64,000 bases of DNA from Galeruca laticollis (taxonomy: Eukaryota > Arthropoda > Insecta > Coleoptera > Chrysomelidae): positions 263,865,709 to 263,929,708 of the forward strand of contig OY998175.1 in the NCBI GenBank assembly GCA_963921935.1, read 5' to 3'. This document shows, one piece after another, positions 43,795 to 58,336 of the stretch (position 1 is its first letter; each line of letters begins with the position of its first letter). The position numbers and the translations under genes are program-made. The notes under the pieces were generated by a model. That model was given only the letters and a program-made list of their open reading frames with translations, was not told the DNA's origin and made no database searches.

Positions 43795-45396
43795 GACTCA
43801 TATGATCCACCCTTCAACGCCTGACGTAACCGATTGAGGTTTACCCCATCATCGACGTTCCTGGTTCTGTTGTACTGCGACCTAAAATCCATCCAACCTT
43901 CTGACGTCCCCCCAAAGAATGGTAAGTTCGAGTCAATTACACTACTTGATTGGGACTGAAGGTTCTTACTTCCTATTTCAGCTGCGGTTATCGACTTCAA
44001 TCTGCTGGGAACTTGACTGGATTTGTGACTTAGGTAGATGACCATGAGAAGATGAAGCATTTCCAGTTTTTTGGAAGACAATTGGTGGTCCATTAGATGA
44101 CGCAGGTTCTAAACGATAAGGCTGGAACTGAGGATTTGGCACACTCCCTTGTTCAATCAGGTCACTCATCTGCTTTCGATCCACAGAAGTTGAAGCATCT
44201 TGACCTCCGCTACTGGCAAAGCCTTGTTTTGGAAAATCGCGAATATCTGTACTTTGAAAGGTGACTTTGTGAATATGACTGCGTTGAAGATGGGAACCTG
44301 ACTGTTCCGTAGGATGTTGAAATCCTTCCGGCTGGTTTCTTTCTTCTTCATAGGGACAATCACGTTGAAACATGTATGGTATAATTGGGACGAAGTGAAT
44401 TTGACTGTTGGGTTGTTGATTGAGATTCCCGTTTTCAAACTCAGCTGCATTCCTCTCATCTTCAAATTCATCCTGAGTCTCATTCATGGTTGGTAGACGG
44501 ATGCGATGATTTTGTATAACGTCATTGATCAAGTTCTCAATCTTCTTATCTTGTCTTTTTACCCATTCACTCACGCTTTCAAATGATGGATTCGCACTTC
44601 CCGAATAACTTTCTTCGGAATATACCTTCTCTGTGTCTGCGACATGTTTACTCAATATTGCAATAACTTTACTGCTAGAAGTTGAATCGTGGTACTCGAC
44701 TTCTCTCATTAGTATTGCTATTTCTTCTCTCAGAGAAATTAGGCTCTTGCTCCAGAACTTCTTCGTCTTAGGACTTGTCTTTCTTTCGTTGAAGACGTTG
44801 TAGCTTATGTAATCTTGTTTCCAGCTTTGCTTCTGCCGTTTGCAGTTTTTTCTTTGTATGGGCTTCATTTCATTTCAGCTTCTGTAGGGCCTTGTCCCTT
44901 TCGGCTTCCAACTCACAGCGTTGGATGGAACGTGTCTTACTGATTGCTGAGGCTTTCTTCGAAGTTTTGCGTAGGGCAATTGGATGAGGCATATTCTCGA
45001 TCATGAATATTGCCCGAGGAATTCCCTTGTTCGCCCTTAGAGTTTGCCGAACAATTGGATGATAACTTGAACTATCGGTTCTTTGGTCCTGGCATGACTT
45101 CACTGTACAGCTGGTGTTCTGTCCATTCAACAGTACTTTCGACGGAGAATTGAAGCTGGCTGCTACCGTATCTTCTCTTAGTTGAAACGGGCTGTTGGAA
45201 CTGGCGGCTTCACGTTGACTTGGAGACATTCTTTTCCTAGTTCTCCAACTTGAACTTTGACACAAAGAACTACAGGGAGATCTTCCCTGGTTTCGACACC
45301 ACTATGTTGGGTCTGATTAATAATATTTTGCTTGCCCATTGCCCTGATTTGAATACTTTTGGTAGAAACTCTTACTGCAGTTTCAATCCTTCGCAA
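43795..45396 (-). pseudogene. BEL/Pao gag, 5' part (third element)
   Basis: Three overlapping minus frames. 45396-45178 and 45265-44870 are Ser/Gln/Arg-rich, ending in a charged helix (CELEAERDKALQKLK). 44868-43978 includes SLISLREEIAILMREVEYHD (coiled coil) and WVKRQDKKIENLINDVIQNH. 44093-43795 includes LPFFGGTSEGWMDFRSQYN and NLNRLRQALKGGSYESVKYL, the conserved BEL gag start block. Frameshifts lie near 44870 and 44030. The gag is otherwise long and readable, implying a younger insertion than the plus-strand BELs. Confidence 0.8.
45341..45374. repeat. 34-bp direct repeat partner of 39955-39988
   Basis: TGATTTGAATACTTTTGGTA and the following bases match TGATTTGAGTACTTTTGGTA at 39955 with two or three differences. 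The pair brackets the third BEL fragment and may mark a recombination junction or shared flanking sequence. Confidence 0.6.
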
Positions 45397-45445
45397 ACTT
45401 GTTAACTCATAGGTTATATAAATAAATAGTCAAATCTTTTCCTGA

Positions 45446-45448
<3 letters not shown>

Positions 45449-45503
<55 letters not shown>
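45449..45503. repeat. (TA)n microsatellite
   Basis: About 27 uninterrupted TA units. The open frame across it is meaningless. Confidence 0.97.
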
Positions 45504-45507
<4 letters not shown>

Positions 45508-46032
45508 CGAAAGTGACACACACACCCACTTCGACCTCTATTCTCCGACGATACAAAAACTAGCTCTAGCAGCGGACAAATACCAACTGCCAGAGACAAA
45601 TACTAGAAAATAAAAAACAAATTGTTGACAGCGACAAAAGCTGAATCCGCTCTACGCGACAGATGTTCTTCACAACAACACTTATTCATTTCAATTTAAT
45701 TTTTATTAATCAAGCAGTAAAGAAAAAAAAAGTTTTGTATATCTGAATTTGTTGAAATATATGTATTGTCCACTGTGTATTTTGTATGTCAATTTAGAAG
45801 ATTATTATTCCAATTATTGTAACAATTTGTTATTTGTGGATTAAAAATCCACTGATCCTTCGAAGAAGAGTTTATAATACAGTCGTCTTTAGAAATTACA
45901 TTGGATTTTATTTCACGACCTATGGAAATTATTTCAAAGGTATAGATAAGTAAATATACCTTTCTGATTGTTGAAAATCAAATCATAATTGTTATTTCCA
46001 CCTTAAGAAAATAAAATTTTAACAGAAATCAC
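45504..46032. other. Unassigned DNA
   Basis: AT-rich, no gene recognised. The first part (45504-45670) is somewhat GC-richer and could be LTR or leader of the third BEL, but I find no partner copy. Confidence 0.4.
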
Positions 46033-46240
46033 TTACTTGATCCCATCTTGTTTCTCGATAATGGTTTCGCAGATGACGCGTCGTAATTCAATCAAATTCC
46101 GAATTGGCAATGGCAGACGAATTACGATCCGTCTCGCAATTTGGGACCCAGTCAACTGTGGTTTCCTGTCTTTCGCCTCAGGCAGCGGCAAGGCCTTTTC
46201 GTCCTTCCGTTTCCGGTTAAACAGGTGATTTCCTATATAG
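46033..46240 (-). CDS. Candidate host-gene exon (unrecognised product)
   Basis: The minus frame reads LYIGNHLFNRKRKDEKALPL, KPQLTGSQIARRIVIRLPL and LIELRRVICETIIEKQDG, uninterrupted, and ends at a strong donor GTAAGTGA (near 46034-46027). A plausible acceptor (ATATGCAG) lies near 46241. GC content is clearly above that of the flanks, as for a conserved exon. The LTGSQIARRI part faintly recalls the start of amidase-signature proteins such as fatty-acid amide hydrolases, but that is a guess. No neighbouring exon was identified. Confidence 0.4.
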
Positions 46241-46745
46241 AGGGCTGCATATCCCACAATTTACATCGAGAGGAGCAAAGCTGTCGACAAGACTCGGAAA
46301 AGTAAAAGGCGGGTGTTATATCGTAAATTGTAGAGATTACGGTTTCTCCTGCTGGCTTGTTTTGCTGATCAAGTGAGCAAGCGTAAGCTTACCTTTGAAT
46401 TATTCTTGGAAATAGTGGTTTGCAGTATGTATTAATATTATTCTGTGATTTTATCACTACAAAGTTTAAAGCTTGTTTCAATATTTAACAAGATAAATAA
46501 ATTGAGATTCGGAAAATTTGCACCACAACATATTAAAATGTGCATGCATATGAAATCTTCCAAATATCCTAACTAAAGTAAAAACTTCTACTTGAAATAG
46601 TCCAAAAATGCATTCTAATCTACTGAAGCGATAAAAAATATTTGCCTCTGACAAGTACTATTAATTTGAAAACTATGGGAAAAGGAAAGAAAAATTCAAA
46701 TAACTGCAATGTACTAAATGATGATTGTCAAAAGATTAAAACTTG
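46241..46745. other. Unassigned DNA
   Basis: 46261-46400 is GC-richer and may continue the putative gene (a second GTAAGC-type donor on the minus strand near 46395). The rest is AT-rich without features. Confidence 0.35.
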
Positions 46746-46747
46746 TA

Positions 46748-48883
46748 CAGGGTTATTGGTTATTAATTTACCACCCCTTTATTTCTGTTATGCGTATAGA
46801 TACAAAAAAAAGTTTTATATAAAAGTTGTGGGAGTATAAATGAATTTTAATAAAATGTACTTTACACACCCATGGCGTTTTTGAATTACGGGGTATAATA
46901 TAAAAATATTTTTTTTAATAGAACGCCCTGTATATTATGGCATATTCGGATAGGGTCTTTTTTACTCATAAGAAAAATATACACTTTTCTAGGTCTAGCT
47001 TAGATACTTTCCAAAATAATGGACAGTAAACTCCTAAAGTATTTAAGTTAGTATTTAGCTAAAAAAAGTAGTTGGCTATGCATGGCTTACTGCACTTGTT
47101 GATATTATCTGTCAAAACTAAGTAACTTCTGAAGTAATAGACAGTAAAAGTTCGAAAAATAGGCGACTGGGTGTGACATTAACAAAGAATATAAAAAATA
47201 ATAGTGTTTGTTACGAAACACAATACAATAGCAAACAACATAAAAATCAATATAGTGTCTATTACAAAATAGAAACCAATTTGATGGTTTATATTTTAAA
47301 AAAACTAAAGTAAGTGCTCAAAATGACCGCCGTTAGTTTCCATATAAAGTTCATACCTTCTCCTTAAATTTTCTATACAGTTTAAAATTTTATTACTATT
47401 TCGATGGTTAAGAAGTTCAATTTCAGCTCCAATTTTCTCTCTAATTATTGCAATACTGTTACTGGTATCGGAATAAACTTTTTCTTTTGAATAGCCCCAT
47501 AAAAAGCCATATGAAGGCGGTAAATCAGGACTATTTGGCGGCCATTGAATCGTGCCATCATTACCCATCCAAGTTGTGAACTCATTATTTAAGTATTCTC
47601 GCACTTCTCTTACATTATGCGGAGGTGCTCGGTCTCGTTTCCATATTATGACATTAAGCGCATCTTCTGGAAATTCCTGAAGTAAATCGTCAACTTGTGG
47701 CTGAATGTTATGGAAATATAATTGACCCGTTAAAGTGAAATTATAGAATATTGGCCCAACTACTTTACCTCGAAAAATTCCACACCAGACATGAATATAT
47801 TTTCGACCTGATTTTTAAATTTTTTTAATTTTGTATTTCCTAGAGCTTTTTCGTTCCCACGAACATCTATTTTTTTGTTAAACAGACCTGATGTAGAGAA
47901 ACTTGATCCATCCGTCCAAATAATTAGTTTAAACTAATTTTCGTTGTCGTCTAAATTTCTTATCATTTGTTGACAGAATTCCAATCGTTTTCGCTTATGT
48001 TCTTCACATAGTTCCTGTACTGGCGAAATTTTGTAAGGACGATAGTTATTATTTTTTAGTGTTTTTTGCACTTTATAGTAACTGGTCTGTAATTCGCCGG
48101 AAGCTTTTTTATACTACTCTCTGCATTCTCTAAAATAAAAATAATTGATATTTCGGCGTGTCTTATTCTAAGAATATGTTTTTAGGTTATTTAATATTAA
48201 TTGAATAAAAGTATGATATTACTTTCAAAGTGTAACAGTATATTCAACTGTTCTTCTTTATTTACTATGGTAATACATTTCTTTCTCAAAAAGTTATGAT
48301 AGACATTGATGTGATAGTAAATATTCACAAATGTGTTTAGACTAGGACATCGTCGATTTGGATATAACTGAAGATATTCTCGTCTTACAGCACGTTTATT
48401 AATGTTATTTTTGACATATACAGAAAATATTTCTACTTTTTCAGAAGCTGTATCATCCATTTTTGAAAAATATTGCTAGCAATTAGTTGTATTTGTTACG
48501 TTAGTTTATGATTTTGACAGTTAACATTAACAATATTGCAGTAACACACGCATAGCCAACTATGTTTTTTAGCTAGATACTAACTTAAATACTTTAGGAA
48601 TTTACTGTCCATTATTTCGGAAAGTATAAAAGCTAGACCTATAAAAGTATATATTTTTGTTATGAGAAAAAAAGCCCTCTCCGAATATGTCCTAATATAC
48701 AGGGTGTTATATTTAAAAATATATATTCTTATTTTATACCCCCTAATGCAAAAACGCTACTGGTGTACAAAGTATATTTTATTAAAATTCGTTTATACTC
48801 CTACAGCTTTTATTTGAAACTTTTTTTGTATCTCTTTGCATAAGAGAAATGAAGGGGTGGTAAAATTATAACCAATAACCCTG
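46748..48883 (-). mobile_element. Tc1/mariner-like (IS630) transposon with long TIRs
   Basis: CAGGGTTATTGGTTAT at the left end is matched inverted at the right (ATAACCAATAACCCTG), each bordered by TA (46746-46747, 48884-48885). Inverted similarity extends about 370 bp inward, with TACTTTAGGA..TTTACTGTCC-like blocks near 47030 and 48600. The transposase lies between on the minus strand. Confidence 0.88.
47305..48460 (-). pseudogene. IS630/Tc1-mariner-like transposase
   Basis: The N-terminal frame (48460-48197) starts MDDTASEKVEIFSVYVKNN and has LQLYPNRRCPSLNTF, a helix-turn-helix region. Middle frames include YIHVWCGIFRGKVVGPI, and IWKRDRAPPHNVREV with the expected second Asp. The last frame (47604-47305) has MGNDGTIQWPPNSPDLPPSY and GFLWGYSKEKVYSDTSNSI. 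The family consensus SPDLTPxDFFLWG has its catalytic Asp replaced here (SPDLPPSYGFLWG), and several frameshifts occur, so it is inactive. Confidence 0.8.
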
Positions 48884-48885
48884 TA

Positions 48886-49524
48886 CAGATACCAAGTTAA
48901 AAACTAAAAATAACAAAAAAAAATTCATGAATAAGTAGGCAATGTATTGGTTACAAGAATATAGAAGAAACACAGAATATCCTTTGAAACTTAAAAATAC
49001 AGATAAAAAATAGCGAAAATCTGAATCTGAAAGAGGAAATATTTCTTACTGTAAATAAAAAACGTTCACTAATTAACTGTCAGGTAGAAAAGCTTCCTTG
49101 CATATAAGGATAGACTTCCAAAGTTCATTGTGTACTATAACTTTGATAGTTTCTTCACGTTGTTGAGAATAAGTCACAATCAACTAAATGTTTCCAAACT
49201 GTGAACATTTTATTCCAGTATTTGACATATGACCAGAATGAGGTTTAAGAAAAAAATAACTCTAATGTAGAAAAGTGGACAGGATTCTTGTAATTTTCAA
49301 AATTTTTCATCTTCACGAGAAGATATGAAGAATAAGAATATTTTGTCTAAAAAGTATGAGGAATTAATCATTTGAGTAGCTGGTTTGGACGGAATGTCGA
49401 AGATAGTTTTAGGAATTTGTTGGCTTCAACTTCTGTATCCTCAGATCAATAAGCATCATATGTTATTTTTCCCAGTGGTCCATTATTTCGATTTATCTTA
49501 TGCAGCCTTGGGACCATTACTCAC
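48886..49524. other. Unassigned DNA
   Basis: AT-rich sequence between two transposons, with no recognised feature. Confidence 0.5.
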
Positions 49525-49528
49525 TTAA

Positions 49529-51788
49529 CCCAGATGAACCTACCGATTCTTTAGAAGAACACTAGCATAACGGCGTTCTACACACTTACTTCGTAATTTT
49601 TCGGTAAATCTCGATACAAACATAGAATCAGTGACAAAATAACATTTCATTTGTTAGTATATTGTCATTCCCGAGTGATCGCAGAAGTGTTTATAGCTCG
49701 CTATTTTTACTTAATTGTTTTTATTAGTGCGTCATGGATTCTTGGAGGTAGGCAGATCAAGAACGTTTATTATATTTTAAAATAAATAGAATAATGGGTG
49801 TTAATAAACATCAATAAAGATATGTTAAATGTTTATAAAACACAAACGATCATTTTTCTCTGTGGGAGTACATGTTGAAAACAACGTTCCTATAAAGGAA
49901 CGATAGGACAATATACTCTGTCCATTACAAATTGGACGTAATATTTGCTTTACAGTTTTTGTTGTTGCAGATATGAACGACGGCCATTAAAGCTTCATGA
50001 GCTGTTAGAAGAGATAGATAATATTGACGATGACTTTTTACCACAAGATAGCATAATTATATTACCACCCGAAAATGCCAATAATGAGAATTGCGATTAA
50101 GATTCAGGGGATGAAGATCTAGTTTTGTCCGGTAATCTCCCGGGAAGCCATTTGAAGGCAGAAGCCTTTTTTACCAATGATCAAGACCCCCAAGGGAATG
50201 ATGAAGACTCTGATAGCGAGGATGATCTACCTCTATAAACACGTGTAGCCGAGAGAGAAAAAATATCGGAAAATAGCAAGTCAATAAAAAAAATAAAGGA
50301 GCCTGTGATCGAATGGTCTGATATACAATATATACATTCCAGATTTCCTGAGTGGTTAGATGAATATGGCCCTAAAAATGATACATCCCCAATAGATTTA
50401 TTTAGGTACTTTTTTTGATAGAGATATAATTGGAATGTTAGTGAACTACACAAATATGTATGCCTGTAAAAAGAATCAACTTTCTACAATTTCTGTAGAT
50501 GAATTTTATTGCTTCATTGGAGTTCTGATTCTAAGTGGTTATGTCATTGTAAGTCGTCGTAAAATGTACTGGCAAAACTCTTCAGATACAAATAATACTT
50601 TAGTATGTGAAGCAATTTCCCGAGACAAGTTTCAATGCATAATGTCAAATTAACATAGTAATGACAATAATGTTCTAAATAAAGGAGATGAGTTCTCTGA
50701 AATGAGACCGTTGTTCGATTCCTTGAACAATCGATTTCGACTGTTTGCACCTGAAGAAGATATGAATTTTGGATTGGAACAACTAGATTAGGCTACATAT
50801 CAAGGTCCGTCTCCGACTCTCCCAGACAAATACATGGACATGAGACTTGGTGCAATTGTTATATTACAATACGTCGATACTCTAACGAGTGAAATCTATT
50901 GACCCTATCACATATTTTGTGATAATTTCTTTACCTCATATTTGTTACTAGAAGAACTGAAAGATACGGGCATTAGGTGCACCATGAGAGAAATAGAATA
51001 CCTTCAGACCCAATGCACAAATCAAAAGTGATGAAAATGAAACCAAGGGGTTCATTTACGCACAAAACTGGAAATAAGACAATACTCGTTTGCAAATGGC
51101 ACGACAACAATGTACACAAATTCCCTGTCAGTTCAACCCATGAATACGGTGAAACGATACTCCATATCTGATAAGAAGCATATTTATATAGATCAGCTCC
51201 ATCAAATTCAGAAATATTATGAAAACATGGGAGGAGTACATGGAGCTAATCAAAATATCGGGCTAAACAAAATATCTATCAGAGGAAAGAAGTGGTATGT
51301 TCCACAATTTTGTCAATGCATCAACATGGCTATTCAAAATGCGTGGCAGCTTATAGTAATAACAATGGTAAATTGGATGTGGTTGTCGTTCAGAAGAAGT
51401 ATGGCGACAAATATTTTGGAGACATACAAGAAATTTTCTCAAAACTACCACAGAACCGTAATGAATATTCGAGATAAAATAGGTTGGACCATTTGATTCA
51501 GTATCAAAACAAACAAACCAGATGCCGCGTCTGTCACAAAAATTCATTTTTTGTTTGCAAGAAATCTGGAATTGCGCTGTATCCAAAAGAATGTTTACTT
51601 TGTAATTTTGAATAAAAATCTGATGGTTGTTCATTGTCCTAGTATTCATTTAAAAGGGCAACTCATATTTAAAAAACATGATAATCAAAAAAAATTGACA
51701 TTTCTCCAAGTTGTTAACTTGTATATCCATACAAAATTTATTAAGAAAACACAAGATTTAAAAAAAAATAGTTTCAGGTTCATCTGGG
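49529..51788 (+). mobile_element. piggyBac element (2.26 kb) with TTAA duplication
   Basis: TTAA (49525-49528) precedes CCCAGATGAACCT; at the right end AGGTTCATCTGGG (51776-51788) precedes TTAA (51789-51792). The 13-bp TIRs are perfect. The interior holds one decayed piggyBac transposase gene on the plus strand. Confidence 0.95.
49734..51615 (+). pseudogene. piggyBac transposase (PGBD family), with a 5' intron
   Basis: ATGGATTCTTGGAG (49734-49747) followed by GTAGGC, then an intron to a TTGTTGCAG acceptor at 49970. The second exon continues in frame with YERRPLKLHELLEEIDNIDD and an acidic N-terminus. Later blocks: LVNYTNMYACKKNQLS, DEFYCFIGVLILSGYV, DKYMDMRLGAIVILQYV, FCDNFFTSYLLLEELK (catalytic Asp), IRGKKWYVPQF and AIQNAWQL. 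The last Asp position appears changed (INMAIQNAW). The C-terminus has cysteine pairs (CRVC, VCKK, CLLC) near 51525-51610 in another frame. Stops near 50098 and 50236, an extra T near 50410, and several later stops inactivate it. Confidence 0.9.
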
Positions 51789-51952
51789 TTAAAGAAATCG
51801 CGAATACCAAATACCAGCAAATTTTCAAATGATTTCAAATATCGATTACTTTCCGGACCAAGAATAGTATTTAGATTGTCGACTGGCCATTACCAATTAC
51901 ATTTGCTAATCATGATTTAAAATCATGTACAGTTTACTAAAATAGTCAAAAA

Positions 51953-52218
51953 TATTACTGTTTTAAATGAAACTAAATGTTTCTAGATAATTTCACAATA
52001 TATTGATAAAATGTTAAAAGTTCCAAGTAATTTAACAATTGTTTCGATACTAAATATCATTCTGACCATGAAATTTAGTATCGAAACATTTGTAAAATTT
52101 CTTAGAATTCTTAACATGTTATCAATATATTGTGAAATTATCTAGAAATATTTAGTTTCATTTAAAACAGTAATATGAGTAGAGTCCACAAAGTAAGGGT
52201 CGAGACAGTAAATTTCAC
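51953..52218. mobile_element. Minimal palindromic derivative of the first Penelope family
   Basis: TCAAAAA flanks the insert (51946-51952, 52219-52225). Two arms of about 105 bp, homologous to the outer ends of 12477-15646 (TTTTAAATGAAACT, CTAGATAATT, CACAATAT, AACAATTGTTTCG), face each other and meet at a decayed hammerhead core (TTCTGACCATGA, near 52050-52065). The right arm is followed by the same asymmetric tail (TATGAG...CAGT.AATTTCA) as at 15604-15646. All coding sequence is gone. Confidence 0.8.
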
Positions 52219-52479
52219 TCAAAAAAAATGCAAATACTGAAAAGTAATTGAAATACCCAAAATGAATTCGACGGATAAAATGTAACTCAAATAATTGGAG
52301 TATCTCAATTACTCAAATATAATTTAATTACTTGAAAGACATCAAATATTCAATAAAAAAGATGATTCGTTTGACATAACGTGTCTTCACATCCATCGAA
52401 ACTGGAGCCTACAGCTCCGTTCACTTATACTGCGTTGTTACATCTTTCCAGTCGTAATTTAGGGATGCCTCTAAAAATT

Positions 52480-52710
52480 TATTGGAGAATCGTATTAACG
52501 TGTTCGAGATGTACTTGTATCCTTAAATCTTCCAGTATATAGGACACATCATGTGGGGAGAACTTTTCCACTTCCTCCGACTGGTCATCGAAGGAAAAAT
52601 CGAGTGCAAAAGATCAGTAGGAACAAGACAGAACTCCTGGTTCAGAGATAATCGTCAATGGTTCAGAAGGACATCAATAGAGCGGTGCTTCTATTCAGCA
52701 ATGCGGTTTC
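52480..52710 (+). pseudogene. LINE C-terminal fragment (RTE-like)
   Basis: One frame reads NRINVFEMYLYP, a stop, then IFQYIGHIMWGELFHFLRL, VIEGKIECKRSVGTRQNSWF and RDNRQWF. This is the tail motif (GHI.R..., GKI.GKRS.GRR..SW) common at the end of insect RTE-like ORF2 proteins. No RT domain or poly(A) tail is nearby. Confidence 0.65.
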
Positions 52711-53217
52711 ACGCACAACTATAGCTAGTTAGATTGTCAACCTTCGACGGGAGACGGGAAACTAAGAAGAATAAAGTCATTTCGTAGGTTATTTGAAGTG
52801 ACAAAAGCTTTTTCGATATTTTCTGCCAACTCGCGACAGAGTGGTATAGGTTATAAAATTTGCAGGAGACTGGTTACATTTCTAACACAGTGGGCAAGAA
52901 GAGTAAAATTATACGATCAAATGGTGACATGTAGGCCAGGCCTTAGTAGGAATCTCAATTGATGTAAACAATACAAATACTAGCTGTACTTACAATCGAT
53001 AAATGTTGGTTTACTTGCAAAATCTGTGACGGTTTAACATGATACATTCTACCGCCATTATTGAGAGTGGTTGTTTTATTCTGAATGTTTTTAATCCAAA
53101 TGTTGTTTGATCAAATATGTTGACATTGCACTTGCAAGCGTTTGTTTTCAGGTAAGTTCATAAAAAGAAGTTTATTTTGTATAATCTGATAATTGCAAAC
53201 GATCTGTTTGTGGAATA
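52711..53217. other. Unassigned DNA
   Basis: No gene recognised; probably flank of the LINE and Penelope remnants. Confidence 0.4.
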
Positions 53218-53257
53218 AGTTTCTGATGAAGGACACTGACAGTCCTAAACGTCAAAC
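53218..53257 (+). ncRNA. Hammerhead-like motif of a third Penelope type
   Basis: GTTT, CTGATGA, stem II AGGAC-ACTGACA-GTCCT, then AAACGTC and AAAC. Stem I (GTTT/AAAC), stem II, and self-complementary ACGT stem III with GTC cleavage site all fit. The G that should start GAAA is missing, so it is probably inactive. The downstream GAAAATGTGAATAAA is similar to sequence seen after hammerheads in many Penelope elements. Confidence 0.6.
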
Positions 53258-53329
53258 GAAAATGTGAATAAAAAACCCACAAAAATCTCCAATTTCGTAC
53301 TGAACCATATAATCTCAAGGACAATATGT

Positions 53330-53711
53330 TCGAATATATATGAAGATATGAACAACAAGCAACAAAGAGATAAGTGGGTATTGCACGCAAATATTAAAAG
53401 GGGCTACTGAAAAGTGTGGTTAACGCAGACATGCATGTTCCTGGCTCATTAGCCGTTCTCAGTACGGTACAACGAAGAGGGAGTGTGAAACTGGGAGCAA
53501 AGGTGTTGAACGTAACATGAGAAAATATAACAGAATTCAACAGGTTAGTCAAACACAACATTTGTGTAATATTACTTCATCCCTTCTTGGTTGTACCATA
53601 CTGAGGACGGCTAATGACCCAGAAACATGCATGTGTGCGGTTACCACTCTTTTCAGTAGCCCCTTTTTCTATTTGCGTGCAATACCCACTAATCTCTTTG
53701 TTGCTGTTATA

Positions 53712-53720
<9 letters not shown>
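53330..53720. repeat. Inverted repeat, arms about 150 bp, loop about 90 bp
   Basis: GTGGGTATTGCACGCAAATA and following text near 53375 recurs inverted near 53694-53675, including GGGGCTACTGAAAAG and CATGCATGTT. The arms differ by a few percent. The position directly after the hammerhead suggests a Penelope-derived terminal palindrome. Confidence 0.8.

Positions 53721-53769
<49 letters not shown>
53708..53769. repeat. (TA)n microsatellite
   Basis: Nearly pure TA run at the edge of the inverted repeat. Confidence 0.95.
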
Positions 53770-53776
<7 letters not shown>

Positions 53777-53814
53777 CGAATAGTGCAATACTCACTAATC
53801 TCTTCGCTACTTAT

Positions 53815-57223
<3,409 letters not shown>

Positions 57224-57385
57224 TATGGGGTGTTCCATTTAGAATTGTCCATATGGTAACTGGAGGTACCTATACCTCCTTACCAATACCCTGATAGTTT
57301 TATTATAAATATTATAAAACGATTTAATCACGTTGTTCCGACACCTTCCAATATTTTTGTGCGTACTTGGCAAACCATTCACATA

Positions 57386-58336
57386 ACGTATGGTCCTAAA
57401 GTTTTTGAATTTTTTTTTAAATTATTTATTTTTGTACCCAATGTCCTTTAATCAAGTTGCCATGGAAACTAAAACGTCACACGTAATCAAGTTTGATTAT
57501 GACAGTTTAGTTTTGCAAATCGATTGTAGCAAAATGTCTTACAAATTAGATATTCGTCAGGGCATTTACAATCTAGTTGGACAAATACCTAAGCATGATA
57601 TTGTTGCAATCTACCAAGAGCAAAATATAAGTAAGTCAACCATTTACAACACTATAAGGAATTGTGAAGAGGGTATACCATGCATTAATTTACCCAAAAG
57701 CGGTAGACCAAGAATTTTGAGTGTAAGAAGAGAAAGAAGACTGATGGAAGCTGCTAAAGACAAAGTTGGAGTTTCTCAGAGAAAATTTGCCCGGAGATTT
57801 GGTATTTCGAAAACCACTGTATTATAAACAATTGATCGCACAAACTTAGTGTTTAGGAAAAGAAGAAAGGTACCAAAATACACCGCAGACCAGCTAAAAA
57901 GAATTCCGCGTTGTTGCCGCGCATTAAGGCGTATCCACTTTGCCAATAAATTGATTGAAACATAACATAGACTTTGTACCTAAGTTGGACAATCCTCCTA
58001 ATGTAACTCAGGCTAGGCCAATAGAGGAATTTTGGTCAATACTATCGAGGAAAGTGTACGATAAAGGATGAGAAGCTACAAATGGAGATCAATTGCAGCG
58101 TCACATCTTCCAAAAGATTAGAGATATAGAACCTGCTCTTGTCCAAAGGAAGATGGGACAAGTCCGAATAAGATCACGACTCATTAATGATAACGGACCA
58201 CTATCCATAATGTAATTTGTAATTATTTTTCGTCATTAGTGTTGGTAATTGTTGCCACATATGCTTATAAAATTAAAGAAATTTGGAAAAATTTATTAGC
58301 ATTTGAACATTTTCCAAAAACTTTAGGACCATACGT
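57386..58336 (+). mobile_element. mariner-family internal-deletion derivative (951 bp)
   Basis: ACGTATGGTCCTAAAGTTTTTG begins at 57386 and its inverse ends at 58336; TA lies outside (57384-57385, 58337-58338). The interior keeps both termini of a transposase gene but not its catalytic middle. Confidence 0.88.
57483..58215 (+). pseudogene. mariner-like transposase, catalytic core deleted
   Basis: The N-terminal frame carries two helix-turn-helix blocks: YNLVGQIPKHDIVAIYQEQ, KSTIYNTIRN, LPKSGRPRIL and VSQRKFARRFGISKTTVL (stop at 57825). It continues after the stop with RKRRKVPKYTADQLKRIP and CRALRRIHFANKL to about 57955. It then jumps to FVPKLDNPPNVTQARPIEEF (57971-58030) and RKVYDKG, which follow the last catalytic Asp in intact mariners. 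The Asp-rich core between is absent. The junction lies near 57958-57970. Confidence 0.88.
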
